Shown here: positions 8,880-17,808 of the stretch, one piece after another | Layout: each line of letters begins with the position of its first letter | How positions within the stretch are numbered: the stretch's first letter is position 1 | Source: CAZNOG01 sp964574635 | Lineage (GTDB): Bacteria > Bacteroidota > Bacteroidia > Flavobacteriales_D > Cryomorphaceae | Direction: 5' to 3' | NCBI GenBank assembly: GCA_964574635.1 | Contig: CAZNOG010000003.1 | Location: 149,638-213,637, forward strand | DNA length: 64,000 nt | Notes under the pieces: generated by a model | The model's input: the letters and a program-made list of their open reading frames with translations, nothing else | What the model was told of the DNA's origin: nothing | Database searches by the model: none | Position numbers and translations under genes: made by a program

Positions 8880-9620
8880 ATGGAGCGACTGATCGCCGTC
8901 ACTGCGGCGCTAGTCCTGCATCTCGCTTTGAGCACTTCCATAAATGCGCAGGTCGTACTTGAACGAAGCGTCATCGGAGCGTTGGGAGGCTCGGAAACCA
9001 TCGGAGCGCACGTACTGGAATTTACCGCCGGCGAAGCCGTGGTGCAGACGGTGGAAAGCGAAACGGTGATTTTAACCCAAGGCTTCCACCAGAGTCGGAT
9101 GATCATTCCCATCTCGGTGGAGATCGTGGTGACGGACGTCACGTGTCCCACCTCCACCGACGGTGCCATCGAATTGGTCCACATATCCGGTGGGATCCCT
9201 CCGTACGAAATCGTATGGTCCAACGGAAAGACCGGAGCCTCGATCGATAGGTTGACCGCCGGAATTTATTCCTTTACCGTCGTGACCGACCACAGCACTT
9301 ATTCCGGCGAGGCCGTCGTGGGATCGGGAGATCCGGAAGACTGCCGTCTACGCTTTTTCAACGCGTTCAGCCCCAATGGCGATGGGGAAAACGACCTTTG
9401 GGTGATCGAGAATATCCACCTTTCGGAATTCAGTACCAATAACATCCGTATTTTCAATCGTTGGGGGCAGGAAGTTTCCCAATTTGACAATTACGACAAC
9501 CACACGGTGGTCTGGGACGGCACCTCCGAAAGTGGCGGCGATCTTCCCGTTGGCACCTATTTTTTTGTGGCCGAAGTGGGGGGTGTTTCCCATAAGGGCT
9601 ATATTGAGCTGATTCGATGA
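8880..9620 (+). CDS. Type IX-secreted protein with SprB-like repeat and type B C-terminal sorting domain
   Basis: Exported protein of 246 residues. ATG 8880 is chosen because it gives a signal peptide (MERLIAVTAALVLHLALSTS). The next part contains SVIGALGGSE and ILTQGFHQ, typical of a small N-terminal domain in Bacteroidota secreted proteins. Residues about 83-150 look like one SprB-type repeat (VTDVTCPTSTDGAIEL, then SGGIPPYEIVWSNGKTGASI). The end is a CHU_C / gliding-motility-associated C-terminal domain: FFNAFSPNGDGENDLW, IRIFNRWGQEV, VWDGTSESG, LPVGTYFF, KGYIELIR. Such domains direct type B secretion through the T9SS. Its stop overlaps the start of the PorP/SprF gene, which fits the known pairing of type B substrates with a cognate SprF-like protein. 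Confidence 0.88.
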   Translation: MERLIAVTAALVLHLALSTSINAQVVLERSVIGALGGSETIGAHVLEFTAGEAVVQTVESETVILTQGFHQSRMIIPISVEIVVTDVTCPTSTDGAIELVHISGGIPPYEIVWSNGKTGASIDRLTAGIYSFTVVTDHSTYSGEAVVGSGDPEDCRLRFFNAFSPNGDGENDLWVIENIHLSEFSTNNIRIFNRWGQEVSQFDNYDNHTVVWDGTSESGGDLPVGTYFFVAEVGGVSHKGYIELIR

Positions 9621-10531
9621 GTGCCCGACGACATATCGTTCTCGTGCTGTCCATTCTGGCGGTTGCCACCGTGCAGGCCCAACAGCATTCGATATACTCC
9701 CAGTACATCTTTAACTTGTATTCGGTGAATCCGGCTTACGCCGGCGAGTGCGAAGGACTTGCCACGGGATTGAGTTACCGCGCGCAGTGGGTGGGCTTTG
9801 ACGGTGCTCCCACTACCGGCGAGTTTTATGCTCATTCCCCCTTGGGAAATCAAAATATGGCGGTGGGGATCCAGGTTCGGAACGACCGCATCGGGGCGCG
9901 CGATAACACGAGCTTTATGGCCACGTATTCGTACAAAGTGAAGGTCGGCGAAAATGCGCGCTTGTCATTCGGCCTCAGCGCCGGAATGGCCAACCACACG
10001 TACCGCTGGGACAAACTAGAGTTTGCCGAGGGCTCCGATCCTCTCGCCGCGGAAAGCGAAGAAAACGTGTGGTCGCCCACCGCCGATTTCGGCGTGATGT
10101 TCGTTTCCAACAACGCGTACATCGGCGCGGCGGTCATTGGTGTCGACGGGGGCAAATTGCTTCGGTCGGAGCTGAGTGAAGCCCGACGAGAAAGGCTGTT
10201 CAACTTCGCCGCGGGCGTGGTGATCGACCTGGGGGAGGATTTTGCCCTCAAACCGTCCGGATTGGTGAAGTTGTCGACCGACGTGTTGCAATTCGACGCG
10301 GGGTTGGGTGCCAGATTTTTCAATGCGCTGTGGCTCACGGGAACTTACCGCTACGAATTCGGATCGGTGTTTTCGGCGCATTATTACGTGAACGACAAGT
10401 TCCATTTCGGGTACGCTTTTGACTTGCCCTCCAACGAATTGTTGTCGCACCAAAATGGGACACATGAGATATTCATCGGTTTTGATTTGAATTATTATCC
10501 GAAAAAAGCGGCTTCGCCAAGACAATTCTGA
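9617..10531 (+). CDS. PorP/SprF family type IX secretion outer-membrane protein
   Basis: Outer-membrane beta-barrel protein of 304 residues in the PorP/SprF family, whose members help move or anchor type IX secretion substrates. After a signal peptide (ending VATVQAQ) comes the family hallmark QHSIYSQYIFNLYSVNPAYA, then GLSYRAQWVGFDGAP and a series of amphipathic strands (MAVGIQVRNDRIG, KFHFGYAFDLP). ATG 9617 overlaps the stop of the preceding type B substrate (ATGA). By analogy with SprB/SprF it probably serves that protein, and perhaps other type B substrates. Confidence 0.93.
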   Translation: MSARRHIVLVLSILAVATVQAQQHSIYSQYIFNLYSVNPAYAGECEGLATGLSYRAQWVGFDGAPTTGEFYAHSPLGNQNMAVGIQVRNDRIGARDNTSFMATYSYKVKVGENARLSFGLSAGMANHTYRWDKLEFAEGSDPLAAESEENVWSPTADFGVMFVSNNAYIGAAVIGVDGGKLLRSELSEARRERLFNFAAGVVIDLGEDFALKPSGLVKLSTDVLQFDAGLGARFFNALWLTGTYRYEFGSVFSAHYYVNDKFHFGYAFDLPSNELLSHQNGTHEIFIGFDLNYYPKKAASPRQF

Positions 10532-10533
10532 TC

Positions 10534-12714
10534 ATGTCACCTCCCCTTTTGCCCTCCGTTTACCGCACGTACTTTCTCACCGTGGTTTTGACCGTGGTGG
10601 CGGCTTGTGCATTCGGGCAAAAGAAAACCGCACCTGAGTCGCATTGCGACCAAGTGGAAAGGGAATTGACCGCAAAGCGTTACCGCGAAGCGTATAGGCT
10701 GGCGATCACCTACACGGGATCGGATTGTGAGGCATCCCGATGGCAACTGCTGGTAGGCGAAGCGCTGATACTCACGGGGAGGTATGACGAAGGATTGGAG
10801 AAGCTGGAGGTGATCACCGGCGAGAAAGCCGATTCGCTTCGGGCGTACGTGAAGAGAATCCAAAATCCCACCGATGACGGCATCGGTTTTACCGTCTCGC
10901 CTTCTCCACTTTCCGACACCACGGCCAACAACCTGATCGTCAAAGGAGCCATGGGCGAACCTATCGTGCTTCACGGCAAAGATCGCACGGTATCGGAATT
11001 TCCGATCAAGAGAAAACACAGCAACATTTACAGGGCACCGGAGGCGGGAGAACACACCCCCAAAGACCCTCTCCTTCAATCCTTTCTCACCCTGCCCGCC
11101 AAGGGTGTATTCCAATTGGGGCCGGGGAGCATGCTGCCCGACTCGACCGTAATTGTTACCGGCCAAGCCGGAGGCAGCCTCAGGGGTTCGGGCGGGTTGA
11201 CGCTATTCCGCGTGGTCGACGGGAAGAGCCCGGAGACGTTTTCCGTTCCTTTTCCTGAGCATACGTATGCGCACCCCGTTGTGTCGCCCGATGGCATGAA
11301 ACTCATCGTGAGCAGCGATATGCCGGGAGGATTCGGAGGGATGGATTTGTGGGTGGTGACTCTCGGTCCGGACGGTCCCGGAGAATGGAAAAATGCGGGC
11401 CCGAGCGTAAATTCTCCGGCCAACGAAGTGTTTCCCGCCTTTGTGGGAGATACCTTGTACTTCGCGAGTGACGACCCCCGACGGTCCTTGGGAGGATACG
11501 ACCTGTTCGTGTCTCCGCCTCCGCATGAGGAAGTCCATAATCCCGGACCGCCCTTGAACACCGTGTACGACGAAATCAACCCCGTGGGAATGGAGGGGAG
11601 GCTGAGGTACTTCGTGAGCAACCGCTCTTCGCTGATGAGGCTGGACGAAATTTTCGACGTGAAACCCGTCGATGTCAGGGAAGTGTTTGAGGTGATTTAC
11701 GGGCACATCGAGGCCGATCTGAAACGCGGAACGGAAGTTCAACTCGTCAACAACGACGGGGCCATTCTCGATCGGGCCTACGTAGGCGAAGACGGCCGGT
11801 TCTCATTCGTGAACGTAAAAGGTGGAGAGTCTTACCGGGTGATCTTGCCCGACGACAGTTTGGCCGCCGGCGATGAACTTTTTATTTACGACTCCAACAA
11901 AACACTAGTGAAACAAGTGCGCTCCACCGGCGGCAACAGTTTTTATCTCGAGCTTCTGACGCCAATGGATTACCTCCTCGACAAGGTGGTCAACAAGGAC
12001 GAAAGCGTGCTGACCGTCGATATTTTGGGCCTGCTGCAATCGAAAGGCGACAAAAAGGAGGGAGTGAACATCATCCTTCAAGACAGCAACGGAAACGTGG
12101 TTGGGCGTACATCCACCTCCGTCGACGGTGGATTCCGCTTTGAAGACGTGAGCCCGGATACCAGGTATTCCATCCGCACCGACGTGACCGACCCCGAGGC
12201 GGTTATCCATATTTACAACGACCGGGGTGAATTGTTGGAGAAAATCGCGCCTACCCGAGGAGGGGAATTCGTCTACGTGAGATTGAAAGACGATGAGCGG
12301 ACCATTACCATCACCAACGAAGAGAGGAAGAAAATCACCATCTCGAAAGACGAAAGCTTTATGCTGCCGTCGATTTACTATGAATTGAACCGCGCGGAAC
12401 TTACGGGGAAAAGTGCGCGTACATTGGACAAACTGATTGAGATATTGCGGGAAAACCAACACATCGATATCGAACTCTCGGGACATACCGATTCCCGAGG
12501 ATCGGCCGAGTATAACCTTTTACTGTCCGAGCAACGTATCCAAAGCGTTGTGGACTACCTCGTAGGGTCGGGAATTCTCCGCAGCCGAATCGTCGGCCGA
12601 GGATACGGTGAGTCGCGGCTCTTGAATCACTGCTCCGACGGAGTGGATTGTACGGAGGAGGAGCATTCGGTGAACAGGAGAACCGAATTGAAGATTATCG
12701 AAAAAACATATTGA
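10534..12714 (+). CDS. TPR / beta-propeller / OmpA-domain outer-membrane protein (first)
   Basis: Exported 726-residue protein. Order: signal peptide (TYFLTVVLTVVAACAFGQ); a short helical TPR-like region (residues 30-110); a PD40-type beta-propeller segment (VSPDGMKLIVSSDMPGGFGG, then NEVFPAFVGDTLYFASD); two carboxypeptidase-regulatory/SdrD_B-like modules (e.g. GEDGRFSFVNVKGGESYRV); and from about residue 609 an OmpA C-terminal domain with the peptidoglycan-binding signature GHTDSRGSAEYN and NRRTE. The insert NHCSDGVDCTEEEH carries two cysteines. PorE/SprE-like proteins of this build tether T9SS parts to peptidoglycan. It follows the PorP/SprF gene by 2 bp. Confidence 0.88.
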   Translation: MSPPLLPSVYRTYFLTVVLTVVAACAFGQKKTAPESHCDQVERELTAKRYREAYRLAITYTGSDCEASRWQLLVGEALILTGRYDEGLEKLEVITGEKADSLRAYVKRIQNPTDDGIGFTVSPSPLSDTTANNLIVKGAMGEPIVLHGKDRTVSEFPIKRKHSNIYRAPEAGEHTPKDPLLQSFLTLPAKGVFQLGPGSMLPDSTVIVTGQAGGSLRGSGGLTLFRVVDGKSPETFSVPFPEHTYAHPVVSPDGMKLIVSSDMPGGFGGMDLWVVTLGPDGPGEWKNAGPSVNSPANEVFPAFVGDTLYFASDDPRRSLGGYDLFVSPPPHEEVHNPGPPLNTVYDEINPVGMEGRLRYFVSNRSSLMRLDEIFDVKPVDVREVFEVIYGHIEADLKRGTEVQLVNNDGAILDRAYVGEDGRFSFVNVKGGESYRVILPDDSLAAGDELFIYDSNKTLVKQVRSTGGNSFYLELLTPMDYLLDKVVNKDESVLTVDILGLLQSKGDKKEGVNIILQDSNGNVVGRTSTSVDGGFRFEDVSPDTRYSIRTDVTDPEAVIHIYNDRGELLEKIAPTRGGEFVYVRLKDDERTITITNEERKKITISKDESFMLPSIYYELNRAELTGKSARTLDKLIEILRENQHIDIELSGHTDSRGSAEYNLLLSEQRIQSVVDYLVGSGILRSRIVGRGYGESRLLNHCSDGVDCTEEEHSVNRRTELKIIEKTY

Positions 12715-12719
12715 CAGAC

Positions 12720-14921
12720 ATGATCCCCTTTAAATGTTTGATCCACAAGGTAAAACGTGTGCACAAGCCCTTGTTGAGGGCCTTCGTTTTGATTCTGGTG
12801 TGTTACAGTCTCAACCCCTTGATGGCCCAACCGAAAAGAGCGGTGAATTTTTTCGAGGAGGGTCGATACGATCAAGCCATCCGGATACTCAAGAAGAACT
12901 TTTACCCCGATGCGGACGACGTGAAATCGGGAATTCTGTTGGCCGAAGCGCTGTATAAAACCCACGACTACGAAGAGGCGTTGGACGTGCTCAATCTGAT
13001 CAGCACGGATCGAATGACCGAAAGCAAGGAGATCCTTCTTTACGCGGACGTTTTGATCGCAAACGACGACTTTTCCGGCGCTTACCTCGCGTTGATCGAG
13101 TGGTTGAGCATTTCCGAAACGGATGCCGACGCCTACGTGTGGCTGGACAAAACCGCCGATCTGTTGGGTTGGGATTCGCTTCGAACCTTTTCGGAAGTAG
13201 TGGAAATGGAAGGTTTGAACACCTACGCGAACGAATACGCTCCCTTCAAGGCCTCCAACGGAGATCTGTGGTTCATATCCGACGTCAATTCCCTCCAAGC
13301 GGTCTTTCCCGCGGCATTCACCAATCAAAACGTTCACTTGTACCACCGCGCGAGCATTTCACCCACCGATTCCCTGAAGGTCGTGAAACCGGGAATGCTG
13401 ATGAAAACGCGTGAGTACTATTACCACGACGGGGCGCTCACCCGGATTCCACAGCAAGAAGAGTACGCCTTGACCCTTCGGGAGATCGACGGGTTGCAGC
13501 ACGCTTTGAAAACGGGGATTTATTTCAGCCACCTAACAGGTGCGGAAGACGACGTTCGACCCTTCGAGTACAACGGGAAATTCAATACCGGTCACCCCAC
13601 TTTTTCCATCGACGGCACGCGAATGTATTTCGCCTCGGACCGAAAAGGGGGGTATGGAGGCATGGATATCTGGTACAGCGATTACCACGAAGGCGTGTGG
13701 TCCGAACCCGTAAACCTCGGCCCGGAAGTCAATACATCCGCCAACGAGGTCTACCCCACGTGGCACAACTTCCGACTTTTCTATTCCTCCGACCGCCGCG
13801 ACATGGGGTACGGCGGACTGGACGTGTATTACGTCAGCTTGCTGAACAAACCCTACAAGCCCTACAATTTGCGCACGCCGATCAACACCGCGTACGACGA
13901 TTTCTCCATCCATTTTACCAAGCAATCTTCGGGGTACATCGCGTCGAACCGCCTGGGCGGAGCGGGTGGAGACGACATCTACGCAATGATTTTCGTGCCC
14001 GAGCAAATGCCCATAGACACCATCGAATTCAAAATCTTCCCCCTCAGCGACACACCCCCCTTGGTGGCGGTTTACGACATGGAAGGAGTGCGCGTAGCCG
14101 AAGCGTACCCCGACGAGTACGGCATCGCGTCCTTCGCGGGTTTGTCCACCGCTTCGGTGTACCGACTGGAGGTAGAGGGCGAAGAGAACACGGATTACAC
14201 CATTTTCGGAGTGGATGAAATGGGCGGCGAACGTCGCGGTGAAGAAACGTCGAAAAACAACCTCCATTTTGAAGTATTGGAGGATCAGATTCTCCGCTTC
14301 GTGCGAGAAGAACCGGCGATGGCCGCCACCGAATCGACCGGAGGTTCGGAAGATACCGACGCTTCGGAAGGGCAAGCACTCACGGCGAGTGCCGATGAGG
14401 GAGGAACTCACGCGGAAGCCGGGGGAAGCGATGAAAAACCGGCCGGAAATTGGACCACGGAATCGCAAAAAGACTCTGAGTTGAAGACCCTTCCCGAAGG
14501 GATGAAATACTTGAAATCCATTCCCAACGTATACTACGATTTCGACCGGTTCCACTTGCGTGAAGACGCCAAGAAAGACCTCGACGAGCTCGCCGAGGTG
14601 ATGTTGGAAAATGAGTATCTCGTGGTTCACGTGATTTCCCACACCGATTCAAGGGGAGCCAAAGCATACAACCAGCGGCTCTCCGAGAGACGCGCCAAGA
14701 GCGTAATCGATTACTTGCTGGAAAAAGGCATCACCGCCGACCGAATGACGTCGGAGGGCAAAGGCGAGATGGAGCCGACCAACGGCTGCAAAGACGGAGT
14801 GTGGTGCTCCAACGAAGACCACGCGCTGAACCGCAGGACGGAGTTCGTTTTCTCGAGAAGGAATGCCCCCACGGCCGATTTGGGGAATGCGTCCGGCGGA
14901 GAGCCCGCCGCGCATCAATAG
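12720..14921 (+). CDS. TPR / beta-propeller / OmpA-domain outer-membrane protein (second)
   Basis: A 733-residue paralogue of the preceding protein, starting at ATG 12720 just after its stop. It has a signal peptide ending in NPLMAQ, a TPR-like stretch (AVNFFEEGRYDQAIRIL, residues 25-130), a PD40 beta-propeller (HPTFSIDGTRMYFASDRKGG, residues about 290-425), an acidic low-complexity linker rich in Glu, Gly, Ala and Ser (residues about 525-590), and an OmpA domain (SHTDSRGAKAYNQRLSERRA, NRRTEFVF) with the same cysteine-bearing insert (NGCKDGVWCSNEDH). It should anchor to peptidoglycan from the outer membrane. Its TAG overlaps the stop of the convergent purF-like gene by a few bases. Confidence 0.87.
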   Translation: MIPFKCLIHKVKRVHKPLLRAFVLILVCYSLNPLMAQPKRAVNFFEEGRYDQAIRILKKNFYPDADDVKSGILLAEALYKTHDYEEALDVLNLISTDRMTESKEILLYADVLIANDDFSGAYLALIEWLSISETDADAYVWLDKTADLLGWDSLRTFSEVVEMEGLNTYANEYAPFKASNGDLWFISDVNSLQAVFPAAFTNQNVHLYHRASISPTDSLKVVKPGMLMKTREYYYHDGALTRIPQQEEYALTLREIDGLQHALKTGIYFSHLTGAEDDVRPFEYNGKFNTGHPTFSIDGTRMYFASDRKGGYGGMDIWYSDYHEGVWSEPVNLGPEVNTSANEVYPTWHNFRLFYSSDRRDMGYGGLDVYYVSLLNKPYKPYNLRTPINTAYDDFSIHFTKQSSGYIASNRLGGAGGDDIYAMIFVPEQMPIDTIEFKIFPLSDTPPLVAVYDMEGVRVAEAYPDEYGIASFAGLSTASVYRLEVEGEENTDYTIFGVDEMGGERRGEETSKNNLHFEVLEDQILRFVREEPAMAATESTGGSEDTDASEGQALTASADEGGTHAEAGGSDEKPAGNWTTESQKDSELKTLPEGMKYLKSIPNVYYDFDRFHLREDAKKDLDELAEVMLENEYLVVHVISHTDSRGAKAYNQRLSERRAKSVIDYLLEKGITADRMTSEGKGEMEPTNGCKDGVWCSNEDHALNRRTEFVFSRRNAPTADLGNASGGEPAAHQ

Positions 14922-16813
14922 GCCCTTTCGCTTCGGCCTTCGTAAAAATTCACGTATGCGCGGTTGACCACGCGGTTGCCGCCCGGAGTGGGATAGTTTC
15001 CCGAAAAGTACCAGTCTCCGCGATGGTCGGGACAAGCCGCGTGAAGTCCCTCGAGGTTTTGAAACAGGATGTCCACTTCGCAACCGAGGTCTTCGGGGGT
15101 GAGCAATTCTGAAATTTCTTTTGAAATCTCGTCGGGCGTGAAAGGATCGTAGATGGCTTTTACGTGGTTTACCTGCTCGGCTTTGGGCAGATCGACCGCT
15201 TGTTTGCATTTCCGGTACACCTCTTCGATCACGTGTTGCCTTCCCGTTTTTTTCAGCAGGCTGATGGCGGCTTTGAAGGCGATGAACTCGCTGAATTTTG
15301 CCATGTCTATGCCGTAGCAATCGGGGTAGCGGATTTGGGGGGCGCTGGATACCACCACGATCTTTTTGGGTTTCAGTCGGCTAAGGATCCGGATGATGCT
15401 TTGTCGCAGTGTGGTTCCACGCACGATGCTGTCGTCGATCACCACGAGGGTATCTTCGGGATGAACGGTGCCGTACGTGATGTCGTACACGTGTGCGACC
15501 ATGTCCTCCCGGGATTCGTCCTGGGTGATGAATGTGCGCAATTTGGCGTCTTTCACGGCGATTTTCTCCATGCGGGGCCGCATTTCCAGGATTTCCCGCA
15601 GTCGTGCGGGACTGAGGTCTTTGCCCTCTTGGAGTATCATTTCTTCCTTGCGTCGGTTCAGGAAGTCTTCGAGGCCCTTCATCATTCCGAAGAACGCCAC
15701 CTCGGCGGTGTTGGGGATGAAGCTGAACACGGCGTGATCCAAATCGTGCCCGATGCTTTCGAGCACTTTGGGGACCACGGTTTTACCCAAGGTCAAACGT
15801 TCACGGTAAATATCGCGGTCCGAACCCCGTGAGAAATAGATGCGCTCGAAAGAGCAGGACAGTTTTTCTCCGGGTTCGAGGATTTCCTCCACGCGGAGCT
15901 CCGCGTTGTGGTCGATGATGACGGCGTTTCCCGGTGGAATTTCCCGGATGGAGGCGGCGGTTACGTTGAAGGCCGTTTGTATCACGGGTCTTTCCGACGC
16001 CACCACGGCCACCTCGTCGTCTTCGAAGTAGAAGGCCGGCCGGATGCCGTTGGGATCGCGGAGCACGAACGCGTCGCCGTGACCGAGCATCCCGGCCATG
16101 GCGTAGCCGCCGTCCCAGTCTTCGGCCGCTTTTCGCAGCACGGTGGCGACGTCGAGGTTTTCGACGATTTTTCGAGTGACGGTGACCTTGTTGTAACCCA
16201 GGGAGCGGTAATGCGCCACGAGCCGATCGTTTTCCTCATCGAGAAAATGACCGACTTTTTCGAGCACGGTCACGGTATCGGATTTTTCCTTGGGGTGCTG
16301 GCCGATACTGACGAGGAGTCCGAAGAGTTCGTCGACGTTGGTAAGGTTGAAGTTTCCCGCCAAGACGAGGTTTCGCGTCATCCAGTTGTTTTGGCGCAGG
16401 AAGGGGTGGCAGCTTTCAATTCCGTTTTGGCCGAAGGTGCCGTAGCGCACGTGACCGAGGAAGAGCTCTCCGGTGAAGGCCATGTTTTGTTTCAGCCACT
16501 CCACGTCGTGGAGTTTTTCCTCGTCGCGCTCGGCGAGATCGCGGAAGCGGCGGTTGATGTATTGGAAGGTGTCTTGGATGGGTTGCGGGGAGTTGCTGCG
16601 GTACCTGCTGATGAATTTCGTGCCCGGGGGCATGTTCAGTTTGATGTTGGCAACACCCGCGCCGTCCTGGCCGCGGTTGTGTTGTTTTTCCATCAGCAGG
16701 TAGAGCTTGTTCAACCCGTAGAAGGGCGTCCCGTACTTTTCGAGATAATGTGGCAGCGGCTTCTTGAGGCGGAGCAGGGTAATTCCGCACTCGTGTTTGA
16801 TGGGGTCGCTCAT
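14915..16813 (-). CDS. purF: Amidophosphoribosyltransferase, long Bacteroidota form
   Basis: Glutamine-dependent phosphoribosyltransferase: glutaminase domain first, PRPP-using transferase domain second, making 5-phosphoribosylamine for purine synthesis. The N-terminal nucleophile would be C9 (HECGI), exposed after removal of a short propeptide. HVRYGTFGQNG and NFNLTN follow as expected for class II amidotransferases. The PRPP loop VVIDDSIVRGTT is at about residues 452-463. At 632 residues it is much longer than the usual 470-510, with an extra C-terminal stretch; Bacteroidota often carry this long form, sometimes beside a normal PurF, so the exact step deserves caution. Confidence 0.85.
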   Translation of the reverse strand: MSDPIKHECGITLLRLKKPLPHYLEKYGTPFYGLNKLYLLMEKQHNRGQDGAGVANIKLNMPPGTKFISRYRSNSPQPIQDTFQYINRRFRDLAERDEEKLHDVEWLKQNMAFTGELFLGHVRYGTFGQNGIESCHPFLRQNNWMTRNLVLAGNFNLTNVDELFGLLVSIGQHPKEKSDTVTVLEKVGHFLDEENDRLVAHYRSLGYNKVTVTRKIVENLDVATVLRKAAEDWDGGYAMAGMLGHGDAFVLRDPNGIRPAFYFEDDEVAVVASERPVIQTAFNVTAASIREIPPGNAVIIDHNAELRVEEILEPGEKLSCSFERIYFSRGSDRDIYRERLTLGKTVVPKVLESIGHDLDHAVFSFIPNTAEVAFFGMMKGLEDFLNRRKEEMILQEGKDLSPARLREILEMRPRMEKIAVKDAKLRTFITQDESREDMVAHVYDITYGTVHPEDTLVVIDDSIVRGTTLRQSIIRILSRLKPKKIVVVSSAPQIRYPDCYGIDMAKFSEFIAFKAAISLLKKTGRQHVIEEVYRKCKQAVDLPKAEQVNHVKAIYDPFTPDEISKEISELLTPEDLGCEVDILFQNLEGLHAACPDHRGDWYFSGNYPTPGGNRVVNRAYVNFYEGRSERAY

Positions 16814-16842
16814 CGATGAGACTCGGTCGACATTTGGAAATG

Positions 16843-16850
16843 CAAAATTA
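16843..16850 (-). promoter_or_regulatory. -7-like element TAATTTTG upstream of the purF-like gene
   Basis: Read on the minus strand, TAATTTTG matches TAnnTTTG and lies about 30 bases before the ATG at 16813. No clear -33 TTTG is present at the expected spacing. The rest of the gap 16814-16960 shows nothing else I can name. Confidence 0.4.
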
Positions 16851-16960
16851 CGGTTTTAAGTCGGTATAAGCACGGCCTTCGCAATGCGATCTTCTCGACG
16901 GAAGGTGGAGGATCAGGCCCATTCGACCCACGGAAAAAACGCAAATGAAGCCCGAGGCAA

Positions 16961-17362
16961 TCAGTAAAGTTCTTCCACCCTTTCGGAAACTTTTTCGCCG
17001 AGAACTTTGATGATGCGCCTGTTGGCTTCGTCTTTCATGGATGCGTAGACTTCGTATTCCTCCAGCGTCATCATGCCCACCACCGATGCGATCATGGAAT
17101 TGCGGATGCGTGTATCGTGATCCAACACCTCCTCCACATAATCGGTTTGTACTTTCCGCTTGTAGGCGTTGAATACGGGTTTGAATTTTTTGATGAAGTG
17201 TCTGAACTGGGCCAATACCATCATGATTTGGACGTTGACGATGGGGCGGATGGTAAATTCTTCGAATTGTTCGGAATTCGAGATGGGTACCCGGCCGGCA
17301 GTTTGGTTTTTACCGTCCCTTCTCATTCTCAACAGCCACTCGTCACGGGAGGTGGCCGTCAC
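16961..17362 (-). CDS. Small helical protein of a Bacteroidota family sometimes labelled glyoxalase
   Basis: About 133 residues from a GTG at 17362, or 122 from ATG 17329; the ATG at 17425 seems too early because a -7-like box lies over it. The conserved part runs from EEFTIRPIVNVQIMMVLAQF through FKPVFNAYKRK, DTRIRNSMIASVVGMMTLEE to the helix ANRRIIKVLGEKVSERV. From memory this resembles Flavobacteriia proteins carried in databases as glyoxalase, but I see no glyoxalase metal-binding motif. No signal peptide or membrane span. Function unknown. Confidence 0.65.
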   Translation of the reverse strand: MTATSRDEWLLRMRRDGKNQTAGRVPISNSEQFEEFTIRPIVNVQIMMVLAQFRHFIKKFKPVFNAYKRKVQTDYVEEVLDHDTRIRNSMIASVVGMMTLEEYEVYASMKDEANRRIIKVLGEKVSERVEELY

Positions 17363-17406
17363 TGAAATTTCTTTTTCCACAGCACAAATAATTTCAAAAC
17401 GTTGAA

Positions 17407-17418
17407 TTGCAAAAATAC
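17407..17418 (-). promoter_or_regulatory. -7-like element TATTTTTG before the small helical protein
   Basis: On the minus strand the 12-base segment holds TATTTTTG (17410-17417), matching TAnnTTTG, about 48 bases before the proposed GTG at 17362. No TTTG at -33 was found, so support is partial. Its position argues against translation starting at 17425. Confidence 0.35.
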
Positions 17419-17484
17419 AAAGCATTTACCAGAGCGTGGGAAGGGGGGCTTGTTCGGAAAGGCGATGGTGGAGATGCGACCCAT

Positions 17485-17629
17485 CGCGCGAGGTGGAAGG
17501 GCGGCATCCCGGCCACGGCGCATGCGCGGTGCCGCCGTCCGTCCGGGAGCGACGCGAGAAGCTCCCCGGCGGCGTTGCGGCACCGGCATGTCGCCGTGGA
17601 CGGATACAGCCCGTACACCGACCCCCGGG
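17485..17629 (+). repeat. Dispersed GC-rich intergenic repeat, copy A
   Basis: About 145 bp in the 446-base gap between the small helical gene and ileS. It shares three blocks, in order and spacing, with three other intergenic elements of this window: GCGCGAGG..GGAAGG.CGGCATCCC at its left end, a middle block that is the most diverged here, and CAGCCCGTACACCGACCCCC at its right end. It has no credible reading frame of its own, although its GC content leaves all frames open by chance. Copies B, C and D are listed separately. Confidence 0.75.
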
Positions 17630-17776
17630 CACACGGTGATGAGCCGACCGAATACAACCCTCCGCCCGGGAAACTCGGGAAGATCGAGTTCCTTCCGGGG
17701 TCGCGCCCAAAATCCCTTCTTCATCCGACACAGTGCATTGCGCCTCCGGCATGGGTGCATTCACGATGGGATTCCC

Positions 17777-17784
17777 TACCTTTG
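17777..17784 (+). promoter_or_regulatory. -7-like element TACCTTTG upstream of ileS
   Basis: TACCTTTG lies 25 bases before the ileS ATG (17809) and matches TAnnTTTG. The same octamer lies before the aminotransferase gene (30045) and on the minus strand before the aminopeptidase P gene (63291). A -33 TTTG is not evident. Confidence 0.45.
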
Positions 17785-17808
17785 CGCGTTTGAAAAACAG
17801 GTGATCGC

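Noticed and set aside
17410..17425. ATG 17425 as start of the small helical protein
   Set aside because: A TATTTTTG -7-like box lies over this start and the first 20 residues show no family similarity; starts at 17362 or 17329 fit better.
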